Source: Demequina rhizosphaerae
GTDB lineage: Bacteria; Actinomycetota; Actinomycetes; Actinomycetales; Demequinaceae
Assembly (NCBI RefSeq): GCF_000971255.1
Contig: NZ_BBMC01000002.1
Span: forward strand, 620,001 to 684,000
DNA length: 64,000 bases
Direction of reading: 5' to 3'
Made by a program: the position numbers and the translations under genes. The notes beneath the pieces are model-generated. The model made no database searches, was not told where the DNA came from, and saw nothing but the letters and a program-made list of their open reading frames with translations. Positions 33,473 through 42,524 of the stretch are shown piece after piece (position 1 is the first letter of the stretch; every line of letters begins with the position of its first letter).

Positions 33473-34792
33473 TCAGGCGGCCGGCTCCTCCTCGTCGACG
33501 CCGTCCGCGAGCTCGCCGGTCGGTGCCTCGCGGCCCTTGTCGTTGCCCATGAGCAGGCTCGCGAGCACGGTCACGACCGCGATCACGACCGACATGATGA
33601 GGTAGGACTGCTCGAAGCCCACCCTGTCGTAGGACCGCCCGAAGGCCGCCGAGAACAGCGCCACCCCGAGGGACTTCGCGACGCCGAAGCCGAGCATGTA
33701 CGCGGTCGCGGAGATCTTCACGTCGAACATGCGCGTGAGGTACTTCATCACCGAGACGAGCATGAACGGGATCTCGATCGCCGCGAGCAGGCGCCACATG
33801 ATGAGCGCCTCGGTGGTGGTGACGAGCGCCGAGCCGAGCACGCGCACCACGAGGATCGCGGCGAAGATCTGCAGTCCGCGCTTCGCGCCGATGCGGTTGA
33901 CGATCGCCGGGGTGAAGATCATCACCACGGCCTCGAGGAGGATCTGGATCGACACGACCGTGCCGAACAGCCCCTCGGGGTCGCCGTGCTGCACGCGGTC
34001 GGTGAAGTAGATCGAGAACTGCTGGTCGAACACGTCGTAGAGCGCGGCCGTGCCCATCATCAGCACCACGAAGCCGAGGAAGTTGCGGTCCGTGACGAGC
34101 CCGACGATCGCCTCGCGGCTGATCTTGTGGGCGTGCGCCTCGCCCTCGGCGTGATGCGCGGCGGGCGCCTGGTGCGGGACCCGCGCGACGAAGAGCAGGA
34201 CCCCGAGCACGAGCGCGGAGAAGGTCGCCGCCCACCAGATGTTGTCGGGGTTCGCCGCCCAGATGACGCCGCCGATCGCCGAGGCGAACGAGCCGCCGAG
34301 CGACCCGAACAGCCGCGCGTGGCCGTACTCGAAGCCGTTGGCGCGGCTCGCGCGCTCGTTGAACGCCTCCACCACGGACACGCCGGCGTACGTGACGAGG
34401 CTGAGGAAGAAGCCGCCGACCACCGCCGCGAGCCGCTGGTCGACCCCGATGAGCGGCTTGAACACGAACTGGAAGAACGGCCCCACCATCGCGGCGGACA
34501 CCACGACGAACGCGAACAGCGGCTTGCGGAACCCCAGCCGGTCCTGCACCAGGCCGTAGACGGGCTGGAGGCACATCGCGACGAGCGCCATCACGGTGCT
34601 CACGAGCCCGATGCTGCCGCCGCTCATGCCCTCGTCGTCGAGCCACAGGCCCATGTACGTGAAGATGAACTGCCAGACGACGAAGTAGAAGAAGTAGATC
34701 CCGCCGTAGTTCCACAGCACGATGCGCTTGACCGAGTCGAGGATGCTCGGCCCGGCCGAGGCGGTGGGGGCTTTGTCGCCTGAGGCGGTCAC
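33473..34792 (-). CDS. MFS oligosaccharide:H+ symporter, LacY family (second copy)
   Basis: 439 aa, aligned along its whole length with the symporter at 31810: WNYGGIYFFYFVVWQFIFTYMGLWL, GLVQDRLGFRK, VVEAFNERASRANGFEYGHARLFGSLGG and IGAKRGLQIFAAILVVRVLGSALVTTTEAL. The central cytoplasmic loop differs, being His/Ala-rich (HQAPAAHHAEGEAHAH). GTG at 34792 overlaps the stop of the GH43 gene by GTGA, so the transporter is translationally coupled to that hydrolase and probably imports the oligosaccharide it acts on. Confidence 0.9.
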   Translation of the reverse strand: MTASGDKAPTASAGPSILDSVKRIVLWNYGGIYFFYFVVWQFIFTYMGLWLDDEGMSGGSIGLVSTVMALVAMCLQPVYGLVQDRLGFRKPLFAFVVVSAAMVGPFFQFVFKPLIGVDQRLAAVVGGFFLSLVTYAGVSVVEAFNERASRANGFEYGHARLFGSLGGSFASAIGGVIWAANPDNIWWAATFSALVLGVLLFVARVPHQAPAAHHAEGEAHAHKISREAIVGLVTDRNFLGFVVLMMGTAALYDVFDQQFSIYFTDRVQHGDPEGLFGTVVSIQILLEAVVMIFTPAIVNRIGAKRGLQIFAAILVVRVLGSALVTTTEALIMWRLLAAIEIPFMLVSVMKYLTRMFDVKISATAYMLGFGVAKSLGVALFSAAFGRSYDRVGFEQSYLIMSVVIAVVTVLASLLMGNDKGREAPTGELADGVDEEEPAA

Positions 34793-35805
34793 CGCATCGT
34801 CCCGTCGGGCGGCAGGACCTCGACGCCCGACGGGACCGGGCGGGTGAGCGGCAGCGGCACGCCCCAGACGGGGTTGCCGTCGTCGTCGAACGGCAGCACC
34901 TGGGCGCAGGCCTGACGGTTGGGCTCCCACAGGGGGTTGCCGATCAGCTCGGTGTACGTGCGCGCGTGGTAGACGAGCACGGTCTCGCCGTCCTCGTCCT
35001 CGGTGAAGCTGTTGTGGCCCGGGCCGTAGATGCCGTTCTCGGGGGCGCTCGTGAACACGGGGGTCGGGGACTTGGTCCAGCTCGACGGGGCGAGGAGGTC
35101 GCTGTCCGCGTCCGCGGTGAGCAGGCCCATCGCGTACTCGATGCCCGTCGCGGAGGCGCTGTAGGTGAGGTAGAGCCTGCCGTTCCTCTGCAGCACGCTC
35201 GGGCCCTCCGCGACCCAGAAGCCGACGATCTCCCAGTCGTACTCCGGCTGGCACAGCATCACCGGCGGCGTCGCGAGCGTCCACGGGTTCTCCATGCGCG
35301 CGATGTAGAGGTTGGAGTGCCCCTTGACGTCGAAGTCCTGCTGCGCCCACACGAGGTACTGGTCGCCGTCCTTCACGAAGCTGGTCGCGTCCAGCGCGAA
35401 GGTCTCCCAGCCGGTGTCGACCTGGCCCTTCTCGGTCCAGGTGCCGGTAAGCGGGTCGTCGTCGAGGCACTCGAGGCAGAAGATGCGGTGGTTGAAGGTG
35501 TCGTCGGCGTCGGGCACGTCGAAGGTGACGTCAGCGCTGGGCGCGGCCGCGTAGTAGATGTACCAGGCGCCGTTCACCCGGTGGATCTCGGGGGCCCAGA
35601 TGAGGTGCGACTGCGGGCCGGTCTCGTGCTTGGTCCAGATGGTCACCTCGGGCGCCGCCTGGAGGTCCTCGAGACGCTCGGCCCTCCTGAGGACGATGCG
35701 GTCGTACAGCGGGTACGAGCCGGTGAAGTAGTACTGGCCGTCGTGACGCAGGACGCACGGGTCGGCACGCTGGAGGACGATCGGGTTGGGGATGGTCTCG
35801 GCCAC
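34789..35805 (-). CDS. GH43 family glycoside hydrolase (arabinofuranosidase/xylosidase type)
   Basis: 338-residue five-bladed beta-propeller enzyme with no signal peptide, so cytoplasmic. The catalytic base Asp is in RADPCVL (near residue 16), the pKa-modulating Asp in LDATSF (near 142) and the general acid Glu in AEGPSVL (near 200). IYGPGHNSF supplies the usual His. It would release arabinose or xylose from imported oligosaccharides. GTG at 35805 follows GAGGAG. Coupled to the symporter gene 33473. A close paralogue lies at 36731-37762; the GntR gene between them is divergent from this gene and convergent with the paralogue. Confidence 0.88.
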   Translation of the reverse strand: MAETIPNPIVLQRADPCVLRHDGQYYFTGSYPLYDRIVLRRAERLEDLQAAPEVTIWTKHETGPQSHLIWAPEIHRVNGAWYIYYAAAPSADVTFDVPDADDTFNHRIFCLECLDDDPLTGTWTEKGQVDTGWETFALDATSFVKDGDQYLVWAQQDFDVKGHSNLYIARMENPWTLATPPVMLCQPEYDWEIVGFWVAEGPSVLQRNGRLYLTYSASATGIEYAMGLLTADADSDLLAPSSWTKSPTPVFTSAPENGIYGPGHNSFTEDEDGETVLVYHARTYTELIGNPLWEPNRQACAQVLPFDDDGNPVWGVPLPLTRPVPSGVEVLPPDGTMR

Positions 35806-35983
35806 GGACGCTCCTCGGTTTCGCGCGATCAGACGCCTTCTCGCACCCTAGGCGAGCGGGGTGGGCGCCGCGACTGGAGACCGCCCGTGCCGACGGGAAC
35901 CGCGACGGAAGGCCCAGGCGGATCCCACACGACCCGGGATACGATCCGTGTCACCGGCTGTCCCCGCATGCAAGGAGGCATCG

Positions 35984-36634
35984 ATGACCCCGGAGAGCAA
36001 GGCCGACCACGCGTACCGCATCCTCACCGATCGCCTGGCCGAGGGCGTCTACCTGCCCGGACACCGCCTCGTCATCGACCGTTTGGTCCGCGAGCACGGC
36101 ATCAGCTCCATCCCGTGGCGCGAGGCGCTGCGCCGGCTCGAGGCCGAGGGCTGGGTCGACATCATCCCCAACGCCGGCGCCGTGGTGCGCGCGTTCACCA
36201 CCGACGACCAGCTCAGCACGATGCGCGTCCTCGGCCGGCTCGAGCCGCTCGCGATCGCGCTGTCGGCGCCGCACCTGGACGCCGGCGAGATCGCCGCGGC
36301 ACGCGAGCTCGAGGACCAGGCGCAGGCAGCGCTCGTCGACTTCGACGCGGCCGGCTTCGCGATGCTCGACCGCGCCTTCCACTCCCTGCTGCGCGCGCAC
36401 TGCCCCGACGCCCGGCTCACGGCCATGGTCGACGCGGAGAGCCTGCGCCTCGCGATGATGGACCGCGTGCTGCCCGCGCACGCGCCCGGACGTGTCGCCG
36501 CGACCCCGAAGGAGCACGCCGACCTGCTCGCGCTCATCGAGTCCGGCGCGTGCGCGGACGAGGTCGAGGAGGCCGCGCGGGCCCACCGCCTCCGCACCGT
36601 CGCCGCGATCGAGGCGGCCGTCACCGCGGGCTGA
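35984..36634 (+). CDS. GntR family transcriptional regulator (FCD type)
   Basis: 216 aa. The N-terminal winged helix reads AYRILTDRLAEGVYLPGHRLVIDRLVREHGISSIPWREALRRLEAEGWVDIIPNAGAVV; the C-terminal all-helical FCD domain (about 80-210) carries ARELEDQA and FHSLLRAH with the His/Asp residues that usually bind a metal and a small carboxylate or sugar acid. ATG at 35984 has AAGGAGG five bases upstream. It lies between the two GH43 genes and diverges from the one at 34789, so local control of that hydrolase-symporter unit is the simplest reading. Confidence 0.88.
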   Translation: MTPESKADHAYRILTDRLAEGVYLPGHRLVIDRLVREHGISSIPWREALRRLEAEGWVDIIPNAGAVVRAFTTDDQLSTMRVLGRLEPLAIALSAPHLDAGEIAAARELEDQAQAALVDFDAAGFAMLDRAFHSLLRAHCPDARLTAMVDAESLRLAMMDRVLPAHAPGRVAATPKEHADLLALIESGACADEVEEAARAHRLRTVAAIEAAVTAG

Positions 36635-36665
36635 GCCCGCGCATCGTCCACCCGGACACGACGAA

Positions 36666-36707
36666 GCCCGGGCCGCATCGTCCACGCGGAACGATGCGGA
36701 CCCGGGC
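36666..36707. terminator. Bidirectional terminator hairpin
   Basis: GCCCGGG-CCGCATCGT pairs with ACGATGCGGA-CCCGGGC with one bulge, and the loop (TCCACGCGGA) can pair further. It lies between the converging GntR gene and the GH43 gene at 36731. Confidence 0.7.
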
Positions 36708-36730
36708 GGTCGCGTCTCGAGGAGGGAGAC

Positions 36731-37762
36731 TCAGGCCGGCGCCACCTGCGGCATGCCCTCGGGGGGCAGCACGTCGAGCGCGGTCGGCACGGGTCGGGTC
36801 ATCGGCAGCGGGATGCCCCACACCGGGTCGCCCGCGGCGTCGAAGGGCAGCACTTGCGCGCAGGCCTGACGGTTGGGCTCGTACAGCGGGTCGCCCTCGA
36901 TCTTCGTGTAGGTGCGGGCGTGGTAGACCAGCACCGTCTCACCCTCGGGCGACTCGGTGAACGAGTTGTGGCCGGGACCGTAGATGCCGTTCTCGGGCGC
37001 CGACGTGAAGACGGGCTCGGGGCTCTTGGTCCAGGAGGCGGGGTCGAGGAGGTCGGCGTCCGCGTCCGCGATCAGCACGCCCATCGCGTACTCGGGGCCG
37101 GTGCCGGACGCCGAGTAGGACAGGTAGAGCTTGTCGTTCTTCTGCAGCACCGAGGGGCCCTCGTTGACCCAGAAGCGCTCGATCTCCCAGTCCAGCTCGG
37201 GCTTGGTCAGCATGACCGCGGGCGTCGCGAGCGTCCACGGGTTCTCCATGCGCGCGATGTAGAGGTTCGAGTTGCCGCGGATCTCGTAGTCCTGCTGCGC
37301 CCACACGAGGTACTGGGCGCCGTCCTTGACGAACGACGTCGCGTCGAGGGCGAAGGACTCCCAGCCGGTGTCGACCTGGCCGCGCTCGACCCACTCGCCC
37401 GTCATGGGATCCTCGTCGGTGCACTCGAGCACGAAGACGCGGTGGCAGAAGGTCTCGGCGGTGTCCGGCACGTCCGCGTGCGGGTGGCCGATCGCGGCGG
37501 CGGCGTAGTAGATGTACCAGGCGCCGTTCACGCGGTGGATCTCGGGGGCCCAGATGAGATTGGACTGCGGGCCCTCGTGGTGCTTGGTCCAGATGGTCAC
37601 CTCGGGCGCGGCCTGCAGGTCCTCGAGACGCTCGGCGCGACGCAGGACGATGCGGTCGTACAGCGGGTACGAGCCGGTGAAGTAGTACTGCCCCTCGTGG
37701 CGCAGGACGCACGGGTCCGCGCGCTGGAGCACGATGGGGTTGGGGATGAGGTCCGTGGGCAC
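36731..37762 (-). CDS. GH43 family glycoside hydrolase (second copy)
   Basis: 343 aa, cytoplasmic; roughly three quarters identical by eye to the enzyme at 34789 and with the same catalytic residues: RADPCVL (base Asp), LDATSF (pKa-modulating Asp) and NEGPSVL (acid Glu). It differs in the loop after YIYYAAA, where a His-Pro-His insertion (IGHPHADVP) replaces SADVTFD, close to the active-site rim, so substrate preference may differ. GTG at 37762 has AGGAGG eight bases upstream. A LacI-type palindrome (37797-37812) lies 35 bp upstream. It is a single-gene unit ending at the terminator at 36666. Confidence 0.88.
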   Translation of the reverse strand: MPTDLIPNPIVLQRADPCVLRHEGQYYFTGSYPLYDRIVLRRAERLEDLQAAPEVTIWTKHHEGPQSNLIWAPEIHRVNGAWYIYYAAAAIGHPHADVPDTAETFCHRVFVLECTDEDPMTGEWVERGQVDTGWESFALDATSFVKDGAQYLVWAQQDYEIRGNSNLYIARMENPWTLATPAVMLTKPELDWEIERFWVNEGPSVLQKNDKLYLSYSASGTGPEYAMGVLIADADADLLDPASWTKSPEPVFTSAPENGIYGPGHNSFTESPEGETVLVYHARTYTKIEGDPLYEPNRQACAQVLPFDAAGDPVWGIPLPMTRPVPTALDVLPPEGMPQVAPA

Positions 37763-37796
37763 GGGATGGCCTCCTCGTCGTTGAGTCGTGGACTGA

Positions 37797-37812
37797 TTTG
37801 CAACGTTGTAAA
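37797..37812. promoter_or_regulatory. LacI-type operator upstream of the GH43 gene
   Basis: TTTGCAAC-GTTGTAAA, a palindrome with 7 of 8 matching positions around a central CG, typical of LacI-family sites. It sits 35 bp upstream of the GTG at 37762. Its half-site differs from the GTTACCGG type seen at 33219 and 48053, so it may belong to another LacI protein. Confidence 0.6.
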
Positions 37813-37956
37813 GAAGTGTACGGCACGCTGCGCCACGCGCGGGAACGCGTGGTCCCGGCCGGGGCTGGACCCGGGGTCGCCGCGCGTCCCGGTCGGGGCG
37901 CAATCCGACGCCCGACCCCTGGCCAGCCCTACGATGAGGCGGAAAGGGGGGTGCCC

Positions 37957-39627
37957 ATGGAAGGCGCGTCTCACGAGGCGATCCCGACGGTCCGCGAGCA
38001 GCTCGCGGGCATGGCCCGGGCGATGGCGAACGGCGCCTCGCTGCGGGGCGTCGCGCTCGTCGTCGCGGGCAGCGTGCTGCTCATGCTCCCGGCCGCGACG
38101 ACCTGGATCGCGCAGGTGGTGGCGATCGGCGCCCTCGGCGTGACCGGCCTCATGGACCTCTTCTACTCGGTCACCGGGCGGCGCTGGCTGGGCCGCCGGA
38201 TCAACCGCGTGGTCGCGTTCCTGCGCGGCCTCATGACCACGGCGATCGCGGCGCTCCTCACCTGGATCGCGTACCTCGACCCGACGGGTGGCTCCCTGAG
38301 CCTCGCGGGCGTGGTCGCCGCGGTCGGCGTGTACGTGGCCTTCCGCGGCCTCATCGGCGTCATCGACGTGCTGGTGCGGAGGAACCGTCGCGAGCGGCTC
38401 GTCCGGCTCGCGGTCTCGGCGCTCGCGCTCACGGGTGGCGTGCTCGCGGCCCAGGTCCCGGAGGCGATCGCCCGCACGGTGCTGGTCTCCTCCGCGGCGG
38501 CCGCGATCATCGTCGGCTTCATCCTCATCGCCTGGGGCATGCGCCGCGCGGAGCAGGGCAGCGGGCTCGACCCCGCGCGCGCCTCGATCGGGGAGGTGCT
38601 GTGGGACTGGATCCGCGGCTCCGACATCGGCGACGAGGCCCGATCCGAGCAGGTCGACTCCCTCTACTTCGAGAACCCGGGACGCCTCAACAAGCTCGGC
38701 ACGTGGTGGGTGATGCTCGCGCTGTCCGTCGCGATCGCGACGTTCGCGGTGCTCGCGGACTCCACCGCGGTCGTCATCGGGGCGATGCTCGTGGCCCCGC
38801 TGATGACGCCGATCGTCGGCCTCGCGGGCGCGCTCGTCAACGGCTGGGCGAGGCGGGCGTTCCACTCGGCCGGCCTCGTCGCCGCCGGCGTGGCCGTGTC
38901 GATCACGCTCGCCTACGGCATCGCGTCGTGGTCCCCCGTGGCGATCACCTTCAGCACCAACTCGCAGATCGTCTCCCGCGTCAACCCCAGCACGGTCGAC
39001 ATGCTGATCGCGCTGGCCGCCGGCGCCGCGGGCGCCTACGCGACCGTGAACAAGCGCGTGGCCTCCGGCATCGCGGGCGTCGCGATCGCGGTCGCCCTCG
39101 TGCCGCCGCTCGCCGTCGTGGGAGTCAGCCTCAGCGGGGAGCGGTGGGCCGACGCCGCCGGGGCGCTGCTGCTGTTCCTCACCAACTTCGTCGCGATCGT
39201 GCTCGCCGCGTGCGTCGTCTTCGTCGCGACTGGCTTCGCGCAGCCGGGCGTCCTCCGCCGCAACCCGCGCCGGCTGCTCCTCACCCTGTCGCCCTTCGTG
39301 ATCCTCGCGGCGATCGTCCTGCTGCCGCTCATGCTGACCGCCGAGGGCCAGCTCAACACCACCTCGCTCAACCGCAGCGCCGAGAAGGCCGTGGAGGAGT
39401 GGCTCGGCGAGGACACCCCGTTCGTGATCGGCAGCGTCATCGTCGACGGCGACATCGTCGAGGTGACGCTCGAGGGCCCCGGCGACCCTCCCCCGGTCGA
39501 GGCCCTGCAGCAGGACCTGCTCGACAGCTGGGAGGGCTACAACTCGGCGGTCGGGGTCAAGCTCACCGTCGTCCCGGTGACCGTCACCGAGCTGCCGGTC
39601 GCCACGCCGTCGCCGTCGTTCGGGTAG
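37957..39627 (+). CDS. DUF389 membrane protein with a HdeD-like N-terminus
   Basis: 556 aa. Residues about 25-185 carry six helices resembling short HdeD/DUF308-type membrane proteins (ALVVAGSVLLMLPAATTWIAQVV). A cytoplasmic linker follows, then the DUF389 core (about 235-440) with NKLGTWWVMLALSVAIATFAVLADSTAVVIGAMLVAPLMTPIVGLAGALVNG and VGVSLSGERW, both strongly conserved. The C-terminus (about 460-530) is a soluble extension with VDGDIVEVTLEGPG. Function unknown; transport or envelope sensing has been suggested for related proteins. ATG at 37957 follows GGAAAGGGGGG. The fused N-terminus is not the usual one for the family as I know it. Confidence 0.85.
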   Translation: MEGASHEAIPTVREQLAGMARAMANGASLRGVALVVAGSVLLMLPAATTWIAQVVAIGALGVTGLMDLFYSVTGRRWLGRRINRVVAFLRGLMTTAIAALLTWIAYLDPTGGSLSLAGVVAAVGVYVAFRGLIGVIDVLVRRNRRERLVRLAVSALALTGGVLAAQVPEAIARTVLVSSAAAAIIVGFILIAWGMRRAEQGSGLDPARASIGEVLWDWIRGSDIGDEARSEQVDSLYFENPGRLNKLGTWWVMLALSVAIATFAVLADSTAVVIGAMLVAPLMTPIVGLAGALVNGWARRAFHSAGLVAAGVAVSITLAYGIASWSPVAITFSTNSQIVSRVNPSTVDMLIALAAGAAGAYATVNKRVASGIAGVAIAVALVPPLAVVGVSLSGERWADAAGALLLFLTNFVAIVLAACVVFVATGFAQPGVLRRNPRRLLLTLSPFVILAAIVLLPLMLTAEGQLNTTSLNRSAEKAVEEWLGEDTPFVIGSVIVDGDIVEVTLEGPGDPPPVEALQQDLLDSWEGYNSAVGVKLTVVPVTVTELPVATPSPSFG

Positions 39628-39656
39628 GCCGCGCGCGCCCGGCGTAGCGTGACGGG

Positions 39657-40346
39657 ATGGGGACGATGCGGCGATGGCCGGTCGCGGTGGCCGTGACCGC
39701 GGCGCTGGTCGCGGGCTGCTCGTCGAGCCCCGAGCCCGACGTGTCGCCGAGCGTGTCCTCCACCCCGACGGCGTCCGCGAGCGCCGTGCCGTCCCCCACC
39801 GAGACGGCCTCCGCGACGCCCTCGCCGTCGACCTCGGCCTCGCCGTCCGTCGCGGCCACCGCGGCGCGCGACGGCTGCCCGGCCTTCGACGCCACGGGAG
39901 CGAGCGCATCGTCCGACGACTGGACCGACGACCTCAGCGACCGCCTGTGGGGCGTGACGATGCGGGTGGGCACCCACGAGTGCTACGACCGCTGGGTCCT
40001 CGAGTTCAAGGGCCGGGGCGGCATGCCGGGGTGGTCGGTGACGCCGCACGAGGCGAGCACGTTCGCGGTCGACGGCTCGGGCGAGGACCTCTCCCCCGCG
40101 CTCGCCGGCTCCGCGTCCCTCGAGGTTCGCTTCGGCGCCTGGTACGACGGCACCGCTCTCGACCGCGCGGCGTACGACGGGCCGATGCGCGTGATCACCG
40201 GCGGGTTCGTCGCGATCCAGGATGCGCGGATCGTGGGCGCGTTAGAGGGCGTCTCGCAGGTCGGGATCGGGCTCGACGAGCTGCGACCCTACCGGGTGCG
40301 GTGGCTCGAGGACCCGCCGCGGCTCGTGGTGGACGTGGCGAAGTAG
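39657..40346 (+). CDS. AMIN-like domain lipoprotein
   Basis: 229 aa: signal peptide with lipobox (VAGCSS, Cys near 22), a Ser/Thr/Pro-rich spacer (residues 25-70) and a globular domain (about 72-229) with RVGTHECYDRWVLEFKG and the end RPYRVRWLEDPPRLVVDVAK. The C-terminal R.RW..DPPRLVVDV matches the AMIN-like fold often attached to cell-wall proteins, so a wall-binding lipoprotein is inferred. Two cysteines (DGCPAF, HECYD) could form a disulfide. It starts 29 bp after the DUF389 gene, and a second in-frame ATG at 39666 is also possible. Confidence 0.8.
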   Translation: MGTMRRWPVAVAVTAALVAGCSSSPEPDVSPSVSSTPTASASAVPSPTETASATPSPSTSASPSVAATAARDGCPAFDATGASASSDDWTDDLSDRLWGVTMRVGTHECYDRWVLEFKGRGGMPGWSVTPHEASTFAVDGSGEDLSPALAGSASLEVRFGAWYDGTALDRAAYDGPMRVITGGFVAIQDARIVGALEGVSQVGIGLDELRPYRVRWLEDPPRLVVDVAK

Positions 40347-40359
40347 CGCCCGCGCGGGG

Positions 40360-40470
40360 ACCTCTCCACGCAGGCCCTCGATCCCGACCCCGATTCGCCG
40401 GTTTCCCACCGCGACACGCCGCCGACACGCCCGGTCCCCGGTGGGAGAGTGCCTCGGCCGCGTGGAGGGG
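40360..40470. repeat. Dispersed intergenic foldback repeat, copy A
   Basis: 111-bp element aligned without gaps to 49219-49329 (21 mismatches, about 81% identity), including an identical CGCGACACGCCGCCGACAC core. Its ends (CCTCTCCACGC and GCGTGGAGGGG) are inverted, so it can fold back on itself. It lies between converging genes and probably serves as a bidirectional terminator or REP-like element. Confidence 0.75.
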
Positions 40471-40482
40471 CACTCGGGGGGT

Positions 40483-42441
40483 TCAGACCACCCGGACCTC
40501 GCCGGCGTCCAGGGTCGCCGCGCCGCCGTCCCACTCGACCTCGGCCGCCGTGGCCCCGTGGTTGATGAGGAACAGCCGGTCGCCGCGGCGCACCGCCTCG
40601 ACCTCGTCCGACGCCGAGGTCGCGACCGGGGCCACGCCCGAGTCCGCGAGCAGCCGCGCGACGACCGCGTCCGCGAGCGCCTCCGACGGCTGGGTCGCGA
40701 CGTACCAGGCGGCGCCGGCACCCTCGGCGCCCGCGCGGCGGGTGATCGCGGGGCCGCCCGCGGCGAGGCCCTCGGTGAAGGTCGCGAGCACCTCGGCGGC
40801 GTCCGCGTGGACCACCTCGGACCAGCCCTCGATGCCGCCGGCGAGCTCGCCGTCGAGGCTGGACACGGGGACGGTGGCGGGGGCGTCGAAGAACTGGTCG
40901 GGCTGCGCGTAGGGCGCGAACTCCTCGACCCGCACGCCGAGCAGCTCCTGCCACGCACCCAGGTAGCCGCCGGGCAGCACGCCCAGGCCCTCGTCGAGGA
41001 TCGCCGACTGGTACGTCACCAGTACGGTCGCGCCCCGCCCGCTCGCCGCCGCGACCCGGGCCTGCACCTCGGGGGTGACGACCTGCATGGTCGGGACGAT
41101 GACGAGGTCGTAGCCGTCGAGCGACGAGTCCTTGGACGCGAAGTCGACGGTCACGCCGGCCCGGTAGAGCGCCGCGTGCCACGCGAGCACCGCGCGGATG
41201 TACGAGACCCGGGCAGGGGTGTCGGTCTGCTCGACCGCCCACCACGAGTCCCAGTCGAACATCACGGCCACACGGGACGGCACCCGCGAGCCGATCACGG
41301 AGGTGAGCCCGGCGAGCTCCTCCCCCAGCGCGCACACGTCGCGGTAGATCCGGGTGTCCTCGCCGGCGTGGGGCACCATCGCGGAGTGGAACTTCTCGGA
41401 GCCGCGCACCGACTGGCGCCACTGGAACTGCATGATGCCGTCCGCGCCGCGCGCGATCGACTGGAGCGACAGGCGGCGGAACATGCCCGCCGGCTTGGGG
41501 GCGTTGCGGGGCCGCCAGTTCACGGCCGAGGTCGCCTGCTCCATGAGGATCCACGGCTTGTCGCCGGCGAGCGAGCGCATGAGGTCGCGCACGGCCGCGG
41601 CGAACGGGATCGCGCGCGGGTCGGCGGGGTCGGGGTAGGCGTCGTCGGTGACGAAGTCGACGTGCTCGGCCCAGCGCCAGTAGTCGGCCGGCTTGAAGAA
41701 GCCCATGAAGTTCGTGGTGATGGGCTTGTCCGAGCGCGCCCGGATGATGTCGCACTCCATGCGGTGCAGCGCGAGCAGCGCGTCGGAGCCGAAGCGGTCG
41801 AAGTCGAGCTGCTGCGTCGGGTTGATGCTCGCGGGCGCGGCGCGCGGCGGCATCACCTCGTCGAACGACGCGTAGTGCTGCGACCAGAAGGCGGTGCCCC
41901 ACGCATCGTTCAGCGTCTCGATGTCGCCGTAGCGCTCGGCGAGCCAGGCGCGGAAGGCGACGGCGGACTCGTCCGACCAGCAGCGCGGCACATGGCACCC
42001 GTACTCGTTGTTGACGTGCCACGCGATGACCGCGGGGTGGTCCGCGTAGCGCTCGACGATGCGCGTGGCGAGCCGCGCGGCGTACTCGCGGTAGGTCGCG
42101 GAGCTCGGGCTGTAGTGCTGGCGCGAGCCGATGCCGAGGACGGTGCCGTCGGCCATGACCGGCAGGGTGTCGGGGTGCTCGCGCGCGAGCCACGGCGGCG
42201 GCGCCGCGGTCGCCGTGGCGAGGTCGACGCCGATGCCGCCGGCGTGGAGCCGGTCGATGACGTCGTCGAGCCACCCGAAGTCGAACTCGCCGTCGGCGGG
42301 CTCCAGCTTGGCCCACGAGAACACGCCGACCGTCGCGACGGTGACGCCGGCGCGGCGCATGAGGCGCACGTCGTCGTCCCACACGTCGGGGGTCCACTGC
42401 TCGGGGTTGTAGTCGCCGCCGTACCAGAGGCTGCTGAACAT
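40483..42441 (-). CDS. GH42 beta-galactosidase
   Basis: 652-residue cytoplasmic enzyme. The N-terminal TIM barrel starts WYGGDYNPEQW; the acid/base Glu is in AWHVNNEYGCHVP (near residue 150) and the nucleophile Glu in WILMEQATSAVNW (near 305). The trimerisation domain (about 390-600) and a short beta C-terminal domain (LINHGATAAEVEW) follow. It hydrolyses terminal beta-galactosides. ATG at 42441 has AAGGAG upstream. It is the last gene of the leftward GH42-ABC transporter operon, after the permease at 42525. The first operon gene is another GH42, giving two enzymes of probably different linkage preference. Confidence 0.92.
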   Translation of the reverse strand: MFSSLWYGGDYNPEQWTPDVWDDDVRLMRRAGVTVATVGVFSWAKLEPADGEFDFGWLDDVIDRLHAGGIGVDLATATAAPPPWLAREHPDTLPVMADGTVLGIGSRQHYSPSSATYREYAARLATRIVERYADHPAVIAWHVNNEYGCHVPRCWSDESAVAFRAWLAERYGDIETLNDAWGTAFWSQHYASFDEVMPPRAAPASINPTQQLDFDRFGSDALLALHRMECDIIRARSDKPITTNFMGFFKPADYWRWAEHVDFVTDDAYPDPADPRAIPFAAAVRDLMRSLAGDKPWILMEQATSAVNWRPRNAPKPAGMFRRLSLQSIARGADGIMQFQWRQSVRGSEKFHSAMVPHAGEDTRIYRDVCALGEELAGLTSVIGSRVPSRVAVMFDWDSWWAVEQTDTPARVSYIRAVLAWHAALYRAGVTVDFASKDSSLDGYDLVIVPTMQVVTPEVQARVAAASGRGATVLVTYQSAILDEGLGVLPGGYLGAWQELLGVRVEEFAPYAQPDQFFDAPATVPVSSLDGELAGGIEGWSEVVHADAAEVLATFTEGLAAGGPAITRRAGAEGAGAAWYVATQPSEALADAVVARLLADSGVAPVATSASDEVEAVRRGDRLFLINHGATAAEVEWDGGAATLDAGEVRVV

Positions 42442-42480
42442 CCGTGGTGCTCCTTGAGAGGTGTGAGGAGGTCCGAGGAC

Positions 42481-42518
42481 CCGGTCGCCGGGGCGGGAGG
42501 CGGTGCCTCGGCGACCGG
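42481..42518 (-). other. Hairpin between the permease and GH42 genes
   Basis: CCGGTCGCCG and CGGCGACCGG form a perfect 10-bp stem with an 18-base loop, in the 83-bp gap before the last gene of the operon. No T-run; it may set transcript stability or attenuate the last gene. Confidence 0.55.
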
Positions 42519-42524
42519 TCTCCC

